This document shows, one piece after another, positions 1 to 9,028 of a stretch of 64,000 nucleotides of DNA (the first letter of the stretch is position 1; the number at the start of each line of letters is the position of its first letter). A model generated the notes under the pieces. It worked only from the letters and a program-made list of their open reading frames with translations, ran no database searches and was not told the DNA's origin. The stretch is from contig CACDVM010000001.1 of the NCBI GenBank assembly GCA_902556265.1, forward strand, positions 62,001-126,000, given 5' to 3'. Source of the stretch: an uncultured Pelagibacteraceae bacterium (lineage in GTDB: Bacteria > Pseudomonadota > Alphaproteobacteria > Pelagibacterales > Pelagibacteraceae). Both the position numbers and the translations under genes were made by a program.

Positions 1-1241
1 CCAGGACCTAATCTACCTTTTGTTAAAATTTTTTTTTCGTTTAGTTCTATCATTCCTGTTTCTGAACCAGCAAAAAGCATTTTATCTTTTGTTATTGAAT
101 ATCTCAAAGGTCTAAGACCATTTCTGTCATTCGCAGCTATAACCCATTCATTATCTGTGGCAGCTATAGCAGCAGGACCATCCCACGGTTCCATTGTGCT
201 ATTTAAAAAATTAAATAATTGTTGATGACTTTTTGAAAGGGTCTTATTTTTTTTTGACCATGCATCAGGTACCAACATCAATTTTGCTAATGGTGCTGAT
301 TGACCAGATTTATTTAATAATTCGAAAACGTTGTCTAAAGCTGCTGAGTCTGAGACACCTTTTTGAATTACTGGTTTTAAATTTTCTACATCATCAAAAA
401 GTGGGCTACTCATTTCTTGCTCATGAACTTTCATCCAGTTTTTATTCCCTTTATAAGTATTTATTTCACCATTATGTGCTACGGCTCGAAATGGTTGAGC
501 TAAACTCCAGCTTGGTGCTGTATTAGTTGAAAATCTTTGATGGAAAATTGCATATCTCGATACAAATCTTTTATCTCTAAGGTCTAAATAAAAGTCAGAT
601 ATTGCCTCTGCTAAATATAGACCTTTATAAATTATAGATTTTGAACTTATTGAACAAATATAAAAGTTATTTAATGAAGCCTCAAAAGCTTTATTTTCAA
701 TTCTTTTTCTTGTTTCATAAATTTTTCTTTCTAAATTTTTATCTAACAGATTTAAATCATTAGATTTAAATAGAACCTGGATAATTTCTGGCATAGTTTG
801 AAGAGCTTTTTCACCCAAAATTTTTGGATTCACTGGTACCTGACGCCAACCATATATACTAAAATTGTTTTTGGTTAATTCACTCTCAACAATAGTTTTG
901 CAATTTTCTTGAGCTGAATAATCGTTTCTAGGTAAAAAAATCATTCCTACACAAATCTCAGAGTTATCATAATCGTGTCCTGTGACTTGAATTTTTTCTA
1001 TAAAAAAATCTTTAGGAATTTCAACATGGATTCCAGCTCCATCTCCTGTTTTACCATCTGCATCGACTGCTCCTCTGTGCCAAACAGCTTTTAAAGCCTC
1101 AATTCCATATTCAACGACTGATCTAGATTTTTTTCCTTCTGTAGATGCAATTAAACCAACTCCACAAGCATCATGTTCCATTTCTTTTGAGTAAACGTAA
1201 TTTTGTGTTAGTAAATCTAAATTCTTTTTATAATTTTCCAT
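1..1241 (-). CDS. gltB: Glutamate synthase large subunit, N-terminal part (runs off the window)
   Basis: About 413 N-terminal residues of the NADPH-dependent glutamate synthase alpha subunit, which makes two glutamates from glutamine and 2-oxoglutarate. The ATG is at 1239-1241. A short propeptide precedes the motif HDACGVG; its Cys26 is the expected N-terminal nucleophile of the class II glutaminase domain after processing. Further glutaminase motifs are visible (GDGAGIHVEIP, RFSTNTAPSW, HNGEINTYKGN, GLRPLRY). The FMN/Fe-S synthase and GXGXG domains lie beyond position 1. Its ATG overlaps the gltD stop codon by one base (TAATG), so the two are translationally coupled, with gltD first. Reading is certain; only completeness is unknown. 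Confidence 0.95.
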   Translation of the reverse strand, partial: MENYKKNLDLLTQNYVYSKEMEHDACGVGLIASTEGKKSRSVVEYGIEALKAVWHRGAVDADGKTGDGAGIHVEIPKDFFIEKIQVTGHDYDNSEICVGMIFLPRNDYSAQENCKTIVESELTKNNFSIYGWRQVPVNPKILGEKALQTMPEIIQVLFKSNDLNLLDKNLERKIYETRKRIENKAFEASLNNFYICSISSKSIIYKGLYLAEAISDFYLDLRDKRFVSRYAIFHQRFSTNTAPSWSLAQPFRAVAHNGEINTYKGNKNWMKVHEQEMSSPLFDDVENLKPVIQKGVSDSAALDNVFELLNKSGQSAPLAKLMLVPDAWSKKNKTLSKSHQQLFNFLNSTMEPWDGPAAIAATDNEWVIAANDRNGLRPLRYSITKDKMLFAGSETGMIELNEKKILTKGRLGP

Positions 1242-2680
1242 TAAGCTACTTTTGATTTTTTTATTTCAATATTTTCTAAATAAGTTTTCATAGCTGCGGC
1301 TGCATCTCTACCATCTTTAATAGCCCATACTACTAACGAAGCTCCTCTAACAATATCTCCTGCAGCAAAAACCCCTTTTAAATTTGTTTCCATCGTATCA
1401 AAGTCAGTTTTAATCGTTCCCCATTTTGTAACTTGTAATTCTTTTGTATCAAATAAATATGGTAGATCTTCTGGATCGAAACCAAGGGCTTTAATTATCA
1501 TATCAGCTTTAATTTCAAATTCTGATCCTTCTTTAATTTGAGGTCTTCTTCTACCTGAGTCATCAGGTTCACCTAACTGAATTTGATCAACAATTAAATT
1601 TTCAATTTTATTTGTACCTTTAAACTCTTTGGGGCTCGACAACCATACAAATTCAACACCTTCCTCTTCTGCATTTGCTACTTCTCTAGCTGATCCTGGC
1701 ATATTTTCTTTATCTCTTCTGTAAAGACATTTAACTGATTTTGCTTTTTGTCTTACTGAAGTTCTAACACAATCCATGGCAGTATCACCACCGCCAATGA
1801 CAACAATGTCTTTTCCCTCAGCATTTAATATGCCTTTATCAAATAACTCAACTTTATCTCCTAAACCTTTTCTATTTGATGCTGTTAAAAATTCCATGGC
1901 TGGAAAAATATTTTCTAAATCATTTCCAGGTAATTCTATTTCTCTAGGTTTATAAACTCCTGTAGCAATCAAAATTGCATCATGTTTTTTTCTCAATTGA
2001 TCTAAGGTGGCATCTTTACCAACTTCAAAATTTTGAACAAATTCTATCCCTCCATCTTTTAAAAGCTTTGTTCTTCTTTGAACAACATGTTTTTCTAATT
2101 TAAAATTTGGAATACCATAAATTAATAACCCTCCTGCACGGTCGTAACGATCATAAACTGTAATTTTATATCCATTTTTTCTTAATTGCTCTGCTGCTGC
2201 TAATCCTGCTGGTCCAGCTCCAATTATTCCAACACTTTGGTTTTTTTCAAATTTTATTTCTATTGGTTTTACCCAACCATTTTCCCAAGCATTATCTGTT
2301 ATATATTTTTCTACAGAACCAATGGTTACTGTTCCATGACCTGATTGTTCAATTACACAATTTCCTTCACAAAGACGGTCTTGTGGGCATATTCTTCCAC
2401 ACACTTCAGGCATATTATTTGTGCTCTGAGATAATTCATAAGCTTCTTTCAGTCTGCCCTCTGCAGTTAATTTAAGCCAATCTGGAATATTATTACTTAA
2501 AGGACAATGAACTTGGCAGAAAGGCACTCCACATTGAGAACATCTGCTGGATTGGTCCTGTGCGCCTTGTTTTATAAAATCATCGTAAATTTCATTAAAA
2601 TCTTCTTTTCTATTCCCAACATCTCTTTTAGGTGGAGTCTGTTGACCTATATTTACAAATTTGAGCATTTTGTCAGTCAT
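1241..2680 (-). CDS. gltD: Glutamate synthase small subunit
   Basis: Beta subunit of glutamate synthase. It oxidises NADPH and passes electrons through FAD and Fe-S clusters to GltB. The N-terminus carries the cysteine clusters CSQCGVPFCQVHC and CGRICPQDRLCEGNC for 4Fe-4S binding. The FAD motif GAGPAGLAAAEQL and the NAD(P)H motif GGGDTAMDC follow, and the C-terminus has the AAGD FAD signature. The frame is open to a TTG at 2698, but I start at ATG 2680: the family begins about 10 residues before the KFVNIGQQTPPKR stretch, and the upstream codons are an A-run (Lys). That gives 479 residues, close to the usual 470-480. gltD precedes gltB here. Confidence 0.93.
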   Translation of the reverse strand: MTDKMLKFVNIGQQTPPKRDVGNRKEDFNEIYDDFIKQGAQDQSSRCSQCGVPFCQVHCPLSNNIPDWLKLTAEGRLKEAYELSQSTNNMPEVCGRICPQDRLCEGNCVIEQSGHGTVTIGSVEKYITDNAWENGWVKPIEIKFEKNQSVGIIGAGPAGLAAAEQLRKNGYKITVYDRYDRAGGLLIYGIPNFKLEKHVVQRRTKLLKDGGIEFVQNFEVGKDATLDQLRKKHDAILIATGVYKPREIELPGNDLENIFPAMEFLTASNRKGLGDKVELFDKGILNAEGKDIVVIGGGDTAMDCVRTSVRQKAKSVKCLYRRDKENMPGSAREVANAEEEGVEFVWLSSPKEFKGTNKIENLIVDQIQLGEPDDSGRRRPQIKEGSEFEIKADMIIKALGFDPEDLPYLFDTKELQVTKWGTIKTDFDTMETNLKGVFAAGDIVRGASLVVWAIKDGRDAAAAMKTYLENIEIKKSKVA

Positions 2681-2734
2681 TTTTTTTTTTTGAACCAAGG
2701 CAAAATATACATTGTTTTTATTAGTAAAAGAATT

Positions 2735-2761
2735 ATATAGGACAGTAAATATGACCTATAT
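2735..2761. promoter_or_regulatory. Inverted repeat upstream of gltDB
   Basis: Perfect 7-bp arms, ATATAGG at 2735-2741 and CCTATAT at 2755-2761, separated by 13 bases. They sit 55-81 bases upstream of the gltD start in the 184-base gap to uppP. The position suits an operator for the nitrogen-assimilation operon, but no regulator can be named from the sequence. AT-rich arms of this length can occur by chance. Confidence 0.3.
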
Positions 2762-2864
2762 TTAAACAAAATTAGCATAAAATAAAGAAATTTTGATTTT
2801 TGCATATCTATTATGACTAAATGGAATTGTTTTAAAAGGATATTTTTTAAGTTACGACACTTAT

Positions 2865-3632
2865 ATGTTTCAAGATTTTATAGAAATCCTTATTCTATCT
2901 GCGATTCAAGGAATATCAGAGTTTTTACCAATAAGTTCATCTGCACATTTAATCTTAGTTTCCAGTTTATATGATTTAAAAACAAGCTCATTATTAATAG
3001 ATATAAGCTTACATTTAGGCTCTTTATTAGCAATTATATTTTTTTTTAGAAAAGAGTTATTTAATTTAAAAAATAATCAAAAATTATTGAGCTTAATTAT
3101 AGTCGGCTCAATACCACTTGTTACTTTCGGTTACATATTACACACAACTGAATTGATACATCTTTTAAGAAATATAAAAGTTATAGCTTGGACAACGTTA
3201 TTTTTTGGTATCATTTTATATTTTTCTGATCAAAGAAAAGCTGATCAAAATATTTCCACCAATTTAAATATAAAATCAATTATATTTATTGGTTTATTTC
3301 AAATTCTAGCTTTGATACCTGGTGTAAGTAGGGCAGGAATAACAATGACAGCGGCTAGATTTTTAAATTTTAACAGAGTTGATTCAGGAAAAATTTCATT
3401 TTTACTTTCTATACCAGCGTTAGCAGGTGCAAGTTTTCTAGGACTTAAAGATGCATTTAATGAACCAGTAGAACTAAATTATTTAATTATAATAGCTGTA
3501 ATATTATCCTTTTTGTTTTCATATGTTACTGTTAAATTTTTCTTAAATTATCTAAATAAATTTTCTTTAAATATTTTTGTTACTTATAGAATAATTATAT
3601 CTTTAATATTAATTGCAATAATTTATTTTTAG
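2865..3632 (+). CDS. uppP: Undecaprenyl-diphosphatase (BacA/UppP family)
   Basis: Integral membrane phosphatase that recycles undecaprenyl diphosphate to the monophosphate lipid carrier for peptidoglycan synthesis. Both family signatures are present: EFLPISSSAHL near residue 20 and PGVSRAGITMTAAR near residue 155. The rest is about eight hydrophobic segments. At 255 residues it is slightly shorter than the usual 265-275. The ATG follows a short AT-rich leader. The stop overlaps the stop of the convergent EamA gene by four bases (TTAG). It stands alone on this strand. Confidence 0.93.
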   Translation: MFQDFIEILILSAIQGISEFLPISSSAHLILVSSLYDLKTSSLLIDISLHLGSLLAIIFFFRKELFNLKNNQKLLSLIIVGSIPLVTFGYILHTTELIHLLRNIKVIAWTTLFFGIILYFSDQRKADQNISTNLNIKSIIFIGLFQILALIPGVSRAGITMTAARFLNFNRVDSGKISFLLSIPALAGASFLGLKDAFNEPVELNYLIIIAVILSFLFSYVTVKFFLNYLNKFSLNIFVTYRIIISLILIAIIYF

Positions 3633-4519
3633 CTAGTTTTTTTAATTAAAGGTAATAATTGTGATAACAAGACACCACACAAAATAAAGAAGCAGCCTAA
3701 TATATTATTTATACCAAGAATTTGATCAAGTAGAAACCAAGCAGCAATAGTTGCAAACACACCCTCTAAGGAAAAAATAATAGCAGCCGGAGCAGGAGAT
3801 ATATTCTTTTGAGCATAAATTTGTAATACAAAAGCAAAACCACCTGACAAAATTCCTGCATATAAAATTGAGTCAATCTCCTTCAAAATATTTTCAAAGA
3901 TAAACTCTTCATAAATAAGACCTATAAAAAAAGAAGATGCAGCTACGATTAATGTTTGAACTGCTCCAAGGGTAAGCGGTAGATTATATTTAGTAACAAT
4001 AATACCGGTAAAAATAATATGAGTACTCCAAAATAAAGCTCCTAACACCACAAGAGTATCACCAAGTCTTACCGTTGCATCGTAAAAGTTTGTTAATAAA
4101 TATCCACCTATTAAACATAATATTACTGATGGCCATACACTCCAATGAATAGATTTTCTACCAAATAAAAAAATAACAATTGGGACCATTGGAACATAAA
4201 AAATAGTAAAGAACGCTGCATTAGCTACATCTGTGTATAATAAAGCAACTTGTTGTAAAGCAGATCCTAAAAAGAGAGATAGACCAATTAAAAGTGAGAG
4301 TATGACAAATGTTTTAAAATCTAATCTAAATTCTGATTTAAATTTTTTTATCTCAAACAAAATAACCAAAGGTGCGATAGCTAAAAACCCAACAAAAAAT
4401 CTCACTGCATTAAAGGTAAAAGGACCTATATCATCCATGCCTGTATCTTGTGCAATAAATGTGGTTCCCCAGATAAAAGTACATAATAAAGCACTAAGTA
4501 ATGATACTGTTTTTGACAT
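3629..4519 (-). CDS. DMT-superfamily (EamA) transporter
   Basis: A 296-residue protein with about ten predicted membrane segments in two repeats. It has EamA hallmarks: LLCTFIWGTTFIAQ near the N-terminus and FSLEGVFATIAAWFLLDQ near residue 250. This family exports metabolites or amino acids; the substrate cannot be read from the sequence. The gene starts 5 bases after the aceF stop on the same strand, so it is probably the last gene of an aceE-aceF-EamA transcript. Whether that linkage is functional is unknown. Confidence 0.88.
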   Translation of the reverse strand: MSKTVSLLSALLCTFIWGTTFIAQDTGMDDIGPFTFNAVRFFVGFLAIAPLVILFEIKKFKSEFRLDFKTFVILSLLIGLSLFLGSALQQVALLYTDVANAAFFTIFYVPMVPIVIFLFGRKSIHWSVWPSVILCLIGGYLLTNFYDATVRLGDTLVVLGALFWSTHIIFTGIIVTKYNLPLTLGAVQTLIVAASSFFIGLIYEEFIFENILKEIDSILYAGILSGGFAFVLQIYAQKNISPAPAAIIFSLEGVFATIAAWFLLDQILGINNILGCFFILCGVLLSQLLPLIKKTS

Positions 4520-4524
4520 AATTT

Positions 4525-5784
4525 TTAGATAGCTAATTTATAGGCAAAATTTTTACCTAAATTTTCTTTTAATTCATTATTAAAACGTGCTGCCTCAGCT
4601 CCATCAATTATTCTATGATCATAAGATAAAGAAAGTGGCAACATTGTTCGTGTTATAAATCTGCCATTGATATGTATTTGTTTTTTTTCTGATTTACCAA
4701 TTCCTAAGATGGCAACTTCAGGAAAATTGATAATTGGTGTAAAAAATGATCCTCCAATACCACCGAGGCTAGTGATTGTCATTGAACCACCAAATAACTC
4801 TTTTTTATCAATCTTTAAATTTCTACATTCGTCACTTAATTTTTTGAGCTCATCTCCTATTAAGGAAATATTTTTGTTATCTGTATTTCTTAACTTAGGT
4901 ACCATCAAGCCATGAGGCGTATCAACGGCAATACCTATGTGATAATATTTTTTAACAGTGATTTTACCTTCCTCTATATTGTCAATGGAGCTATTAAAAT
5001 TTGGAAACTTTTTTAATGATGCGGTCAAAGCCTTAACAATAAATGCTAATGGTGTAATTTTTTTTTTTTCTCCCGTATAGATATCTGTTAGTGATGTTCT
5101 AAATTCCTCTAACTCTGTAATATCTGCCTCATCATGATTAGTAACATGAGGAATATTAGTCCATGAATTCATCAAATATTTTGATGATAATTTTTTAACT
5201 CTCGGTAAGTCTTTAGTTTCTACTTCTCCAAATTCAGAATGCAAATATTCTTGTTTAATCTTTTCATTATTTTTATTTTCATTAATTGATATGTTTTTTG
5301 ATTTTGATGCTACAAATAACTTTATATCACTTTCAATAACTCTTCCTTTTCGTTCGCTACCCTTAACTTGATTAATATCTACACCGAGCTCTCGTGCGAA
5401 TTTTCGGACTTTCGGGCTTGCAGATGAAATGTCACTGGCTTTATTTTGATCAGTTGCAGTTTGTTGAACTTCTGGTTTTATTACCTTAATTTTTTTAAAC
5501 TCCTTTTCAATTGTTGATTTTTTTTGAACTTTTTCTGGATTTTGTGAAGAGTTTTCTAAAATTAATATTAAGTCACCCTCTGAAACTTTGTCACCAACTT
5601 TGATTTTTAAAGTTTTAATTTTACCATCAAAATTTGATGGTATTTCTACACTAGATTTGTCACTCTCTATTGTTATGAGCGAGTCATTTTTTTTTAATGA
5701 TTGACCCTCCGAAACTAAAACTTCTATTACTTCGACATCCTTAAAATCTCCAATATTAGGTACTTTTATTTCAGTTACGGACAT
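4525..5784 (-). CDS. aceF: Pyruvate dehydrogenase E2, dihydrolipoamide acetyltransferase
   Basis: E2 core of the pyruvate dehydrogenase complex, transferring acetyl from lipoamide to CoA. There is one N-terminal lipoyl domain (residues about 1-78, lipoyl-lysine motif ESDKSSVEIPS), then a Lys-rich flexible linker. A peripheral-subunit-binding domain follows (SPKVRKFARELGVD, about 130-165), then the catalytic domain ending with SYDHRIIDGAEA (catalytic DHRxxDG). At 419 residues it is a one-lipoyl E2, shorter than the three-lipoyl E. coli enzyme. The ATG overlaps the aceE TAA by one base. Its lipoyl domain is very similar to the one on the neighbouring E1. No E3 (lpd) is in the window. Confidence 0.95.
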   Translation of the reverse strand: MSVTEIKVPNIGDFKDVEVIEVLVSEGQSLKKNDSLITIESDKSSVEIPSNFDGKIKTLKIKVGDKVSEGDLILILENSSQNPEKVQKKSTIEKEFKKIKVIKPEVQQTATDQNKASDISSASPKVRKFARELGVDINQVKGSERKGRVIESDIKLFVASKSKNISINENKNNEKIKQEYLHSEFGEVETKDLPRVKKLSSKYLMNSWTNIPHVTNHDEADITELEEFRTSLTDIYTGEKKKITPLAFIVKALTASLKKFPNFNSSIDNIEEGKITVKKYYHIGIAVDTPHGLMVPKLRNTDNKNISLIGDELKKLSDECRNLKIDKKELFGGSMTITSLGGIGGSFFTPIINFPEVAILGIGKSEKKQIHINGRFITRTMLPLSLSYDHRIIDGAEAARFNNELKENLGKNFAYKLAI

Positions 5785-8700
5785 TATAACTTAGTTGGCA
5801 TTGGTTTATTTGTATCAATTTTATATTTTTTAATAGCGTCTTTGGCATATTTTGAGGCTATGAGTTGTTCTTTGGCTAATACACTCAACCCATATGTAGC
5901 AATATGTTCTTTATCGACTTCAAAAAATTTTCTTAGATTTTTTCTTGTATCACTTCTGCCAAAACCATCTGTTCCTAAAGAGTAAAAACTTTTATTAATG
6001 TACGGTCTGATTTGATCTGAATTCATTCTCATATAATCAGAGGCTGCCAATATTGGTCCTTCTGTTTTACCTAAACATTTTTCAACATAAGATTTTTTAG
6101 GTTCTTTGTCTGGGTTTAAAAGATTAAATCTTTCAACCTCTAAACCATCTCTCCTAAGTTCATTAAAACTAGTTACACTCCAAATTTCACTATCTATTTG
6201 ATACTCATTTTGTAAAATTTCAGCCCCTGCTATCATTTCTCTTAAAATTGTTCCTGAGCCTAAAAATTGAATTTTTGTTTTTTTATTTTTATTAAATTCT
6301 TTAATTTTATACATACCTTTTAAAATTCCTTCTTCACATAATTTATCTTTTGGAATATCTGGGTGTGGGTAATTTTCATTCATGGTTGTAATATAATAAA
6401 AAATATTCTCTTTTTTCTCATGCATTCGTCTTAATCCTTCTCTAAAAATAACTGCAAGTTCATAGTGAAAAGTTGGATCATAAGAGACACAATTTGGTAT
6501 TGTAGAAGCTAAAAGATGACTATGACCGTCTTGATGCTGTAATCCTTCACCTGCAAGTGTTGTTCTTCCTGCAGTGGCGCCAATTAAAAATCCTCTAGAT
6601 TGACTATCCGCACCTGCCCAAGCTAAATCACCTATTCTTTGAAAACCAAACATGGAATAAAAAAGATAAATAGGTATCATTTCAATATCATGATTTGTGT
6701 ATGAAGTTCCTGCAGCTATCCATGAGGACATTGCTCCAGCTTCGTTAATACCTTCTTCTAAAACTTGTCCACTTTTATCTTCTCTGTATGAGCTTAGTTG
6801 TGCAGAGTCTTCTGGTTCGTATTTTTGTCCCTCATGTGCATATATACCAATTTTTTGAAAAAAACCTTCCATCCCAAAAGTTCTGGCCTCATCTGGAATT
6901 ATAGGAACCAATCTTGGTGCAACATTTTTGTCCCTCAATAAATTTGTAAGCATTCTAACTAGAGCCATTGTTGTAGACATTTCTTTAGACCCAGTTGAAA
7001 CTTTCATATTATCAAAAATATCTTTAGGTGGAGCCTTTATAGGTTTCGCATAAGTAGTTCTCTCAGGAATAAAACCGCCAAGCTTAAGTCTTTTTTCTTT
7101 AATATATTTGATTTCAGGAGAATTTTGATCAGGCTTGTAATACTCAATATTCTTTACTTGTTTATCGGTTAAAGGAACATCAAACCTATCTCTATAATAC
7201 ATTAGATCATCTATATCTAATTTTTTTGTTTGATGCGTAGTGTTTACACTTTCACCACTTTTACCCATACCATATCCTTTTATAGTTTTTGCAATTACAA
7301 CTGTTGGACTGCCAATATTTTTTGAAGCTTTATCATAAGCCGCAAAAACTTTATGTGGATCGTGTCCACCTCTATTAAGTCTCCAAATATCTTTATCTGA
7401 TAAGTTGGAAACTAGTTCTTTTGTTTCTGAATATTTTCCAAAAAATTTTTCTCTAACATAAGCACCATCTCTTGCCTTCATCGCTTGATATTCTCCGTCT
7501 ACTGTTTCATTCATGGTTTTAACAAGATGCCCTGTTTTATCATTAGCTAACAATGAATCCCAATAAGATCCCCAAATTACTTTAATTACATTCCATCCAG
7601 CACCCCTAAAAATTCCTTCTAACTCTTGTATAATTTTACCGTTACCACGAACAGGTCCATCTAATCTTTGTAAATTACAATTAACTACAAAAATTAAATT
7701 GTCTAAATTTTCTCTTGCAGCTAAACCTATTGCACCCAAGGACTCAGGTTCATCCATTTCTCCGTCTCCCAAGAAAGCCCAAACTTTTCTTCCCTCATCT
7801 TTAATTAAACCTCTATTAATTAAATATTTCATATATCTTGCTTGATATATTGCTAACATTGGTCCCAATCCCATTGATACAGTTGGGAATTGCCAAAAAT
7901 TTGGCATCAACCATGGATGAGGATAAGAAGATAATCCACCTGGATTAACTTCCTGTCTAAAACTATCTAATTGCTTTTCAGTGAGTCTTCCTTCAAGAAA
8001 TGCTCTTGCATACATTCCAGGTGCACTATGTCCTTGAAAATAAACTAAATCTCCTCCAAACTTATTGTTCTTAGCTCTCCAAAAATGATTCATTCCCACA
8101 TCATACAGAGTCGCTGCAGATGCAAATGTTCCAATGTGACCCCCTAGTTCAGGGAACTTTTTATTAGCTCTTACAACCATTGCTGCTGCATTCCACCTTA
8201 TTAGTGACCTAATTCTTCTTTCAATATTCTGGTCTCCATTTGACTTTTTTTCTTCATTGGCTGGAATTGTATTTATATATGGTGTGCTTTGTGTATAGGG
8301 AATATTAGCACCCTCCATATAAGCTTTATTAATAAGTTCTTTAATTAAATAATGAGCTCTTTGATTACCGTCTTTTTCAATTACTGCTGATAAAGACTCA
8401 AGCCATTCATTGGTTTCTAATGGATCTAAATCACCTTCTTTAAGAACTTGAATTGTGGTTTTTTCATTTTTTTTTATTTGAGTTTTTTGCTCTTGATTTT
8501 TTTTCAATGCACTTTCTGCTTCTTTTATTAAGTTCTCAGTATCTTTTGGAATTACTTTTGAGGCAGAAGGTGATTGATTGGAATTAGTTATATTAAGTAT
8601 TAAGTCCCCTTTTGAAACTTTATCTCCAACTTTCACTTTAATAGATTCTATTTTACCAGAAAAAGTTGATGGTATTTCCACACTAGATTTATCACTTTCT

Positions 8701-8813
8701 ATTGTTATAACAGGATCATTCTTTTTAATTTCTTGTCCTTCATTAACTAGAAGTTCAATTACTTCTACATTTTCAAAATCACCGATGTCAGGAACTAATA
8801 ATTTTTCTATCAT
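5784..8813 (-). CDS. aceE: Pyruvate dehydrogenase E1 with an N-terminal lipoyl domain
   Basis: Homodimeric-type thiamine-diphosphate pyruvate dehydrogenase E1, decarboxylating pyruvate and acetylating lipoamide. At 1009 residues it exceeds the roughly 890 of E. coli AceE by an extra N-terminal module. Residues 1-78 are a complete lipoyl domain with the modified-lysine motif ESDKSSVEIPS, then a charged linker (about 80-125). AceE homology begins near residue 128 (LEGDLDPLETNEWLESL-like region). Core motifs include GHIGTFASAATLYDVG, the ThDP-binding region GDGEMDEPES and NCNLQRLDGPVRGN. The lipoyl domain matches that of aceF at about 55 of 76 residues by hand alignment. First gene of the aceEF operon. 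Confidence 0.94.
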   Translation of the reverse strand: MIEKLLVPDIGDFENVEVIELLVNEGQEIKKNDPVITIESDKSSVEIPSTFSGKIESIKVKVGDKVSKGDLILNITNSNQSPSASKVIPKDTENLIKEAESALKKNQEQKTQIKKNEKTTIQVLKEGDLDPLETNEWLESLSAVIEKDGNQRAHYLIKELINKAYMEGANIPYTQSTPYINTIPANEEKKSNGDQNIERRIRSLIRWNAAAMVVRANKKFPELGGHIGTFASAATLYDVGMNHFWRAKNNKFGGDLVYFQGHSAPGMYARAFLEGRLTEKQLDSFRQEVNPGGLSSYPHPWLMPNFWQFPTVSMGLGPMLAIYQARYMKYLINRGLIKDEGRKVWAFLGDGEMDEPESLGAIGLAARENLDNLIFVVNCNLQRLDGPVRGNGKIIQELEGIFRGAGWNVIKVIWGSYWDSLLANDKTGHLVKTMNETVDGEYQAMKARDGAYVREKFFGKYSETKELVSNLSDKDIWRLNRGGHDPHKVFAAYDKASKNIGSPTVVIAKTIKGYGMGKSGESVNTTHQTKKLDIDDLMYYRDRFDVPLTDKQVKNIEYYKPDQNSPEIKYIKEKRLKLGGFIPERTTYAKPIKAPPKDIFDNMKVSTGSKEMSTTMALVRMLTNLLRDKNVAPRLVPIIPDEARTFGMEGFFQKIGIYAHEGQKYEPEDSAQLSSYREDKSGQVLEEGINEAGAMSSWIAAGTSYTNHDIEMIPIYLFYSMFGFQRIGDLAWAGADSQSRGFLIGATAGRTTLAGEGLQHQDGHSHLLASTIPNCVSYDPTFHYELAVIFREGLRRMHEKKENIFYYITTMNENYPHPDIPKDKLCEEGILKGMYKIKEFNKNKKTKIQFLGSGTILREMIAGAEILQNEYQIDSEIWSVTSFNELRRDGLEVERFNLLNPDKEPKKSYVEKCLGKTEGPILAASDYMRMNSDQIRPYINKSFYSLGTDGFGRSDTRKNLRKFFEVDKEHIATYGLSVLAKEQLIASKYAKDAIKKYKIDTNKPMPTKL

Positions 8814-8871
8814 TTATTTTTAAGTCTTATACACCATAAAAATTCAGTTAATTGCTAATTCTAACACATTC

Positions 8872-8888
8872 TGTCCAATTTTTAGACA
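8872..8888. promoter_or_regulatory. 17-bp imperfect palindrome upstream of aceE
   Basis: Arms TGTCCAA (8872-8878) and TTAGACA (8882-8888) are inverted repeats with one mismatch and a 3-base T spacer. The site is 59 bases upstream of the aceE start and 24 bases upstream of the divergent small ORF at 8912. It is sized like a dimeric repressor operator for the pyruvate dehydrogenase operon. It does not obviously match the PdhR box I know (ATTGGTnnnACCAAT), so the regulator is unassigned. Confidence 0.35.
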
Positions 8889-8911
8889 CTCTTTAAGTAC
8901 ATGCTTCAAAA

Positions 8912-9028
8912 ATGATTAAAAAGTTATTAAATGCACTAATTCAACCAAAAGATAGCACCTATATAGATGCTAGAACTTGGATACAAAAAATTTTATTAGA
9001 AGAAAAATTCGGAAAAATTAATTCCTAA
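8912..9028 (+). CDS. Small hypothetical protein (38 aa)
   Basis: A short ORF with ATG at 8912 and TAA at 9026-9028, encoding 38 residues. It begins MIKKLLNALIQPKDSTYI and contains ARTWIQKILLEEKFG. The composition is protein-like (Trp, Asp, Arg and amphipathic helices) rather than low-complexity translation. It fills the gap between aceE and the thiolase. Its stop overlaps the convergent thiolase stop by exactly four bases (CTAA), the same arrangement as several certain gene pairs here. I recognise no family. A clear ribosome-binding site is lacking, so it could be spurious. Confidence 0.45.
   Translation: MIKKLLNALIQPKDSTYIDARTWIQKILLEEKFGKINS

Noticed and set aside
2680-2698. TTG start for gltD at 2698
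   Set aside because: The extra residues come from an A-run and are not conserved in the family; ATG 2680 aligns with known GltD starts.
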